Part shown: piece after piece, positions 60,439 to 64,000 of the stretch
Layout: each line of letters opens with the position of its first letter
How positions within the stretch are numbered: position 1 is the first letter of the stretch
Assembly: GCA_965370045.1 (NCBI GenBank)
Contig: CBDUSI010000007.1
Location: 1 to 64,000, forward strand
Direction of reading: 5' to 3'
From: CAZONU01 sp965370045
Lineage (GTDB): Bacteria > Planctomycetota > SZUA-567 > JAKLDR01
DNA length: 64,000 nucleotides
Program-made: the position numbers and the translations under genes
The notes under the pieces: model-generated
Databases searched by the model: none
Told to the model about the DNA's origin: nothing
The model's input: only the letters and a program-made list of their open reading frames with translations

Positions 60439-61038
60439 CTACACAAGCTTTTCGAGGAGGCTCGCGGGTAGACCCACGAACAGACGGTCCCGTCCGATCG
60501 CGCCGTACTTGCGCGAATCCGGGCAGCCGAAGGACAGGCAGACCTGCTCGGTCAGGTAGGCCCGCACTGCGACGCTCCCGCAGACCGCCATCACGCTTGA
60601 GACCTCGGTAAGAAGCGTCTTGCCCGAAACCGCCTGCCAGCGGCGCAGGAGATTCATCGCCGCCTCGGGCTGCGCGCAGGAGATCGCCACGTCCGGATCC
60701 TCGTAGGTGCCGACCGTGACCGCGGTAGGCTTGGCCCGCAGACTCGGGATGCCGAAGATCAGTCCCCGCGCGGTCTCCGGCGTAATGCCCGCCTTTTCGG
60801 CCATGGCGGAGGCCATGGCCTCGTCGTCCCGGTCCGCCCAGCCCAGGCTGCGCAGGGCGCCCGGACAGCTTACGAGTTCGGGGGTCAGGATGATCGGGTT
60901 CCGCCGGGACTCAGCGACCGCTTCGCAGAACCGCATGGGCTCCCTCTTGCGCTCCACCTCCGGAGCGCCGTCATAGTGGAACTTGATCCCCGTCCACCAC
61001 CCCCCGACCTTCTCTTCCAGCAGGCGCAGTTTTTTCAT
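60439..61038 (-). CDS. DUF169 domain protein
   Basis: 199 aa: GIKFHYDGAPEVER, RFCEAVAESRRNPIILTPELVSCPGA and CLSFGCPDSRKYG match DUF169, a family of unknown activity seen near cofactor and methyl-transfer genes. Seven or so Cys residues are present. It lies 10 bp from the FmdB gene and 5 bp from a small unknown protein. Confidence 0.82.
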   Translation of the reverse strand: MKKLRLLEEKVGGWWTGIKFHYDGAPEVERKREPMRFCEAVAESRRNPIILTPELVSCPGALRSLGWADRDDEAMASAMAEKAGITPETARGLIFGIPSLRAKPTAVTVGTYEDPDVAISCAQPEAAMNLLRRWQAVSGKTLLTEVSSVMAVCGSVAVRAYLTEQVCLSFGCPDSRKYGAIGRDRLFVGLPASLLEKLV

Positions 61039-61043
61039 CGTAC

Positions 61044-61277
61044 TTATCCCTCACCTTTTCCGACTGCGTTGTCCTCTTCCCAGTTGAAGCCTTCGACCTT
61101 GAGCCAGCCGTCCTGCGGCAGGGAATCGAAGCAGACCGGTTCGGGGCCAGACCAGCGGCCTTCCGGCGATATTCTCCACTTGGTGTACCGGTTCATGGGC
61201 GAGGCGGTCCTGTCGATCCGGTAGCCGTCCGGATGATCCCCGATCTCGATCTCGCTCGCCTTGAACGCTTGCGCCAC
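61044..61277 (-). CDS. 77-aa protein of unknown function
   Basis: MAQAFKASEIEIGDHPDGYRI is followed by a compact, Trp-rich region (YTKWRISPEGRWSGPEPVCF, WLKVEGFNWEE). GAGGTGT-type sequence precedes the start. It is not recognised. Position between DUF169 and a metal-exporter-like permease, with gaps of 5 and 12 bp, makes it a credible operon member. Confidence 0.55.
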   Translation of the reverse strand: MAQAFKASEIEIGDHPDGYRIDRTASPMNRYTKWRISPEGRWSGPEPVCFDSLPQDGWLKVEGFNWEEDNAVGKGEG

Positions 61278-61289
61278 ATGACACCTCCG

Positions 61290-62309
61290 TCAGAAACCCA
61301 AGGCCATCGCGACGCCTCCGCACAACGCGCCGGCCGCGAGGTTGACTGCCTTGATCCCCAGAAACGCGCGTCTCGAGTGGGCGAGCATGGGCAGCATCCC
61401 GTGGCCGTCCTGCACGATGGAGCTGGCCAGAAGGATGCTGAACGGGATTGACCCGCGCGCGTAAAGCGTCAGGAAAACGAGATGAGGACCCGATTCGGGG
61501 ATCAGGCCGACCAGGCAGGCAATGGCAAGAATCAGCCACTTGCCGTTCCGAATCGACTCCTCAAGAAGCAGGTGCTCGGAGAGAACGTGCATGACGAGGA
61601 GGGTGCCGAGCGTCCACAGGAAGATTTTTGGCACGTGCGCCCGGGCGACATGCTTCCAGAGGTGCTCCTCCAGGAAGTGATCCGGCACCGTGCTGACGAT
61701 GAAGAGAGCGGCCAGGGATACGACGAGCAGAGTCACGCGCATCCAGGTCCACACGGGCGGCCCCACCAGGCCCGTCGAGAGCGCGAGAGCGAATATCGCC
61801 AGCACCACCGCCAAAACACCCCGCGCCGCCGAGCACTCCTTCCATTGGCGAAGGATATGTCCTCGGGGGAAGCAGTTGCAGCGCTCCTCCGCGTGGACTT
61901 CGAACCCCTCGCAGGAGGAGGACTGCCGGGTGGTCCGCCTTCCGAGGATGCTGTCGGTCAACGCGCCAACCGCAATCCCCAGCACGAACAGCCCCCCGGC
62001 GAGAAAGAGGGCCTGTTTCGGGACCATCGCCAGCATCACGAAGGCCTCGTCCCCGCTGGTCGCAATCATGGCCGCCACCACCGCCCCGACGGTGAGTACG
62101 CGGTGCGAGTACATGGCCACTACCGCGAAGGCGCCGAGGCAGCCGGGCACCGCCCCCAGCGCTGCGGCGACGACGTACTGCCCCCACCGATGTCCGGCGA
62201 GCCGCGTTTGCCACGCGCTGCTGGTGAGCACGTTCAGGTACTCGATCACCAGCATCATCACGAAGACAAAGCCGGTGATCGTGAGCGCGTGCTGGATGAC
62301 TGCGATCAT
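61290..62309 (-). CDS. Predicted 10-TM metal exporter (putative manganese/arsenic transporter family)
   Basis: 339 aa with about nine to ten hydrophobic segments. Family marks are ATSGDEAFVMLAM in the N-half and GLIPESGPHLVFLTLYARG plus QDGHGMLPMLAHSR in the C-half; the Cys/His-rich middle loop has CNCFPRGH. The group is variously annotated as a putative manganese transporter or arsenic efflux permease, so substrate is open. Confidence 0.78.
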   Translation of the reverse strand: MIAVIQHALTITGFVFVMMLVIEYLNVLTSSAWQTRLAGHRWGQYVVAAALGAVPGCLGAFAVVAMYSHRVLTVGAVVAAMIATSGDEAFVMLAMVPKQALFLAGGLFVLGIAVGALTDSILGRRTTRQSSSCEGFEVHAEERCNCFPRGHILRQWKECSAARGVLAVVLAIFALALSTGLVGPPVWTWMRVTLLVVSLAALFIVSTVPDHFLEEHLWKHVARAHVPKIFLWTLGTLLVMHVLSEHLLLEESIRNGKWLILAIACLVGLIPESGPHLVFLTLYARGSIPFSILLASSIVQDGHGMLPMLAHSRRAFLGIKAVNLAAGALCGGVAMALGF

Positions 62310-62355
62310 CGAACCACCCCGCCCGGGTGGACCACAGACATTTCCGCGGCAGTAC

Positions 62356-63030
62356 TCACGAGACATCTTCCCTGACAATGCGGCCGGCTTCGATCCGCAG
62401 TGTGCGATCGGCCGTGCGCGCGACCAAGGGGTCGTGGGTCACGATTATGACCGCCGCACCTTCGTCGCAGAACCCACGCAAGTAGCGGCAGACCTCCTCG
62501 GCGGTTGCAGGGTCGAGGTTGCCCGTCGGCTCGTCCGCAAGCACGGCCTTTGGGCTGCCCGCGATTGCGCGAGCCAGCGCCACGCGCTGGCGCTCGCCTA
62601 CCGAGAGCTCGTCGGGGACATGGTCTGCGCACTTCGAGAGCCCTACCTGCCCGAGAAGGCGTGCGGCTTCGGTCCGCGTCTCATGCCGAGGCAGGCCGCG
62701 CAGGGCAAGGGCCACGCGCACGTTCTCTTCGGCGGTGAGGTACGGGATGAGGTGAAAGGTCTGGAAAACGAACCCGATCTTCTCGCGCCTCAGGACCACG
62801 CGGTCGGCGGGCGAGAGCTCATAGGCCGAAACCCCATCAATGACGACTCGGCCCGTCGTCGGGCGCGCGAGCGCGCCCAGCGCGTGGAGGAGCGTGCTCT
62901 TCCCGCTTCCGGATGGCCCGACGACCGCCACGCATTCGCCCGCACCGACGCGAAGGGACACACCGTCGAGTGCGATCAGTTTGCCGTCGCTCGTCCGGTA
63001 AACCTTGCGCAGACCCGTGGCGGCGATCAT
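62356..63030 (-). CDS. MacB/LolD-type ABC transporter ATP-binding protein
   Basis: 224 aa. Walker A GPSGSGKST, Q-loop FQTFHLIPYLT, signature LSVGERQRVALARA, Walker B VLADEPTGNLD and H-loop VTHD. It goes with the FtsX-like permease upstream, 1 bp away. The pair exports or extracts an unknown substrate. Confidence 0.92.
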   Translation of the reverse strand: MIAATGLRKVYRTSDGKLIALDGVSLRVGAGECVAVVGPSGSGKSTLLHALGALARPTTGRVVIDGVSAYELSPADRVVLRREKIGFVFQTFHLIPYLTAEENVRVALALRGLPRHETRTEAARLLGQVGLSKCADHVPDELSVGERQRVALARAIAGSPKAVLADEPTGNLDPATAEEVCRYLRGFCDEGAAVIIVTHDPLVARTADRTLRIEAGRIVREDVS

Positions 63031-63031
63031 C

Positions 63032-64000
63032 TCAGAGTTCCCTCAGCGCGTCGATCGGGTCAAGCCGGGCGGCCCGCCAAATCGCCAGGCAGCTCGCCAA
63101 AAGCGCGAAGACGCCGCCGATCACGGTCGCCATGGGCAGCAGACGTGGAAGCATCTTGATGGGAACCTCCCGGAGCCCCGCCACCGCGGGCCCGGCCCAC
63201 ACAGCAAGCACGGTGCCGAACGCCCAGCCGAGGATGCCACCGATTACGCCGACGAGAAGGACCTTGGGAAGAAAGAGGAGGAATATCCGACCCCGGCCTG
63301 CGCCCATCGCCAGGAGAATCCCGATCTCACCTCGCCGCTCACGCACTTCAGCTGCGGTCGTGGCGAAGACCGCGACCGCGCCGAGCGCGGCCACGACTGC
63401 CAGCAGGATTGCGCCCACGCCCTCCACGGCCTCGCGAGACCTTGCGCGCGTCCGGGCCACGACCTCCCGGTGCAGGAGACGCAGCTCCGGGACTTGGCGC
63501 GCTGCCTCCGCCTTGATCCCATCGAAATACGGTCCGGCGCACATGCACCCGAGTGCATCCACTCCGTGGATCACGTCCGGTTTTCCGAAAAGCCCCTGAA
63601 TCTCCTCCAAGCGGGCCCATACCCGCGTGTCGTCGAGAACGCCGAACTCGGGTAACACCTTCTTCACTGTGAACCGCCTGCCTTCGATCTCAATCCTGTC
63701 CCCGCTCTTGCCCCCCGTACGCCGTGCGGCCTCGCTGCCGAAAATCACATGTCCCGGATCCAGAGGATCGTCGAGGAAACTCCGTCTCCGCTTCGGCTCG
63801 TGCGGCCGGTGTCCGCCTGCGATGACGTGAAACCCGGTGATAATCACCTCACTGCCACGCACGTTCACGCGCTGCTGGAATTTGGCGACGTAGTGTGTCG
63901 CGTGGCTGCTCATGACCGGGCATCGCGTGGCGAGGGAAACGGCCCTGTCCTCAGGCATCTCGGCCTGGATCCCTCGGGCCGAGTAGTAGTTGTCGATCAG
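63032..64000 (-). CDS. FtsX/MacB-type ABC permease, cut by the window end
   Basis: The frame is open to the window edge (IDNYYSARGIQAE before the ATG at 63958), so the N-terminus is missing. The C-terminal part has a MacB-like periplasmic core (FGSEAARRTGGKSGDRIEIEG) and FtsX TM segments with ERRGEIGILLAMGAGRGRI and AARLDPIDALREL. It pairs with the ATPase at 62356. Confidence 0.88.
   Translation of the reverse strand: MIDNYYSARGIQAEMPEDRAVSLATRCPVMSSHATHYVAKFQQRVNVRGSEVIITGFHVIAGGHRPHEPKRRRSFLDDPLDPGHVIFGSEAARRTGGKSGDRIEIEGRRFTVKKVLPEFGVLDDTRVWARLEEIQGLFGKPDVIHGVDALGCMCAGPYFDGIKAEAARQVPELRLLHREVVARTRARSREAVEGVGAILLAVVAALGAVAVFATTAAEVRERRGEIGILLAMGAGRGRIFLLFLPKVLLVGVIGGILGWAFGTVLAVWAGPAVAGLREVPIKMLPRLLPMATVIGGVFALLASCLAIWRAARLDPIDALREL

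Overview
This is a gene-dense, GC-rich bacterial segment from a strict anaerobe that handles H2, low-potential electrons and one-carbon units. Evidence: a trimeric-type [FeFe] hydrogenase with its three maturases, ADP-forming acyl-CoA synthetase, acyl-CoA transferase, MetV/MetF, radical SAM enzymes, and many ferredoxin and Cys-rich proteins. Three sigma-54-type activators (all with GAFTGA) and two good -24/-12 promoters show that sigma-54 is central here. That fits Clostridia-like Firmicutes or Desulfobacterota-like lineages better than typical Actinobacteria. I see no rRNA or tRNA and do not assign a phylum.

Layout. 1-775: a diverged copy of a repeated HTH-protein element and a receiver-domain remnant. 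779-21711 (+): hydrogenase island. A membrane PAS kinase and an NtrC-type activator precede a sigma-54 promoter (3945-3958). The promoter leads into receiver and DRTGG-type proteins, an anti-sigma-ATPase/sensory-hydrogenase fusion, HydC-like, HndB-like, a HydB-GltD fusion, HydA, a second kinase set, HydG, HydF, HydE, a TauE-type permease and a Usp. 21964-26014 (+): ADP-forming acetate-CoA ligase and a CoA transferase/GNAT fusion.

26147-33179: two copies of the repeat element, identical over about 499 bp except one base and lying in direct orientation, flank a minus-strand module. The module holds a kinase, a sigma-54 regulator, a sigma-54 promoter (29721-29735), a 99-aa Cys-repeat protein, a NuoE/zinc-ribbon protein, an unlisted 35-aa Cys ORF and a glutamate-type dehydrogenase. 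33362-36027 (-): an ArsR-controlled operon with an ABC-2 exporter, a DsrE protein and a small tandem-repeat Cys/His protein. 36402-37670: two small enzymes and an aminotransferase remnant. 37887-46535 (+): an ArsR gene, then MetV, MetF, methyltransferase, DUF1638, ferredoxin, radical SAM, URO-D methyltransferase, small proteins, thioredoxin and flavoprotein; corrinoid-activator (RACo) fragments are scattered here.

46894-64000 (-): about 22 genes run in one direction with very small gaps. They include five NifX-type domains (three stand-alone, one fused to an Mrp ATPase, one inside a CDF-NifX-DUF59 fusion), two MinD-like ATPases carrying ferredoxin domains, a NifU-like scaffold, a PAS/sigma-54 regulator, a flavoprotein, DUF89, DUF169, two radical SAM/methyltransferase-type genes, a predicted metal exporter and a MacB-like ABC transporter. 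The set resembles the Orp (orange protein) loci of sulfate reducers but has different fusions. It is the best candidate for an undescribed metal- or FeS-handling system in the window.
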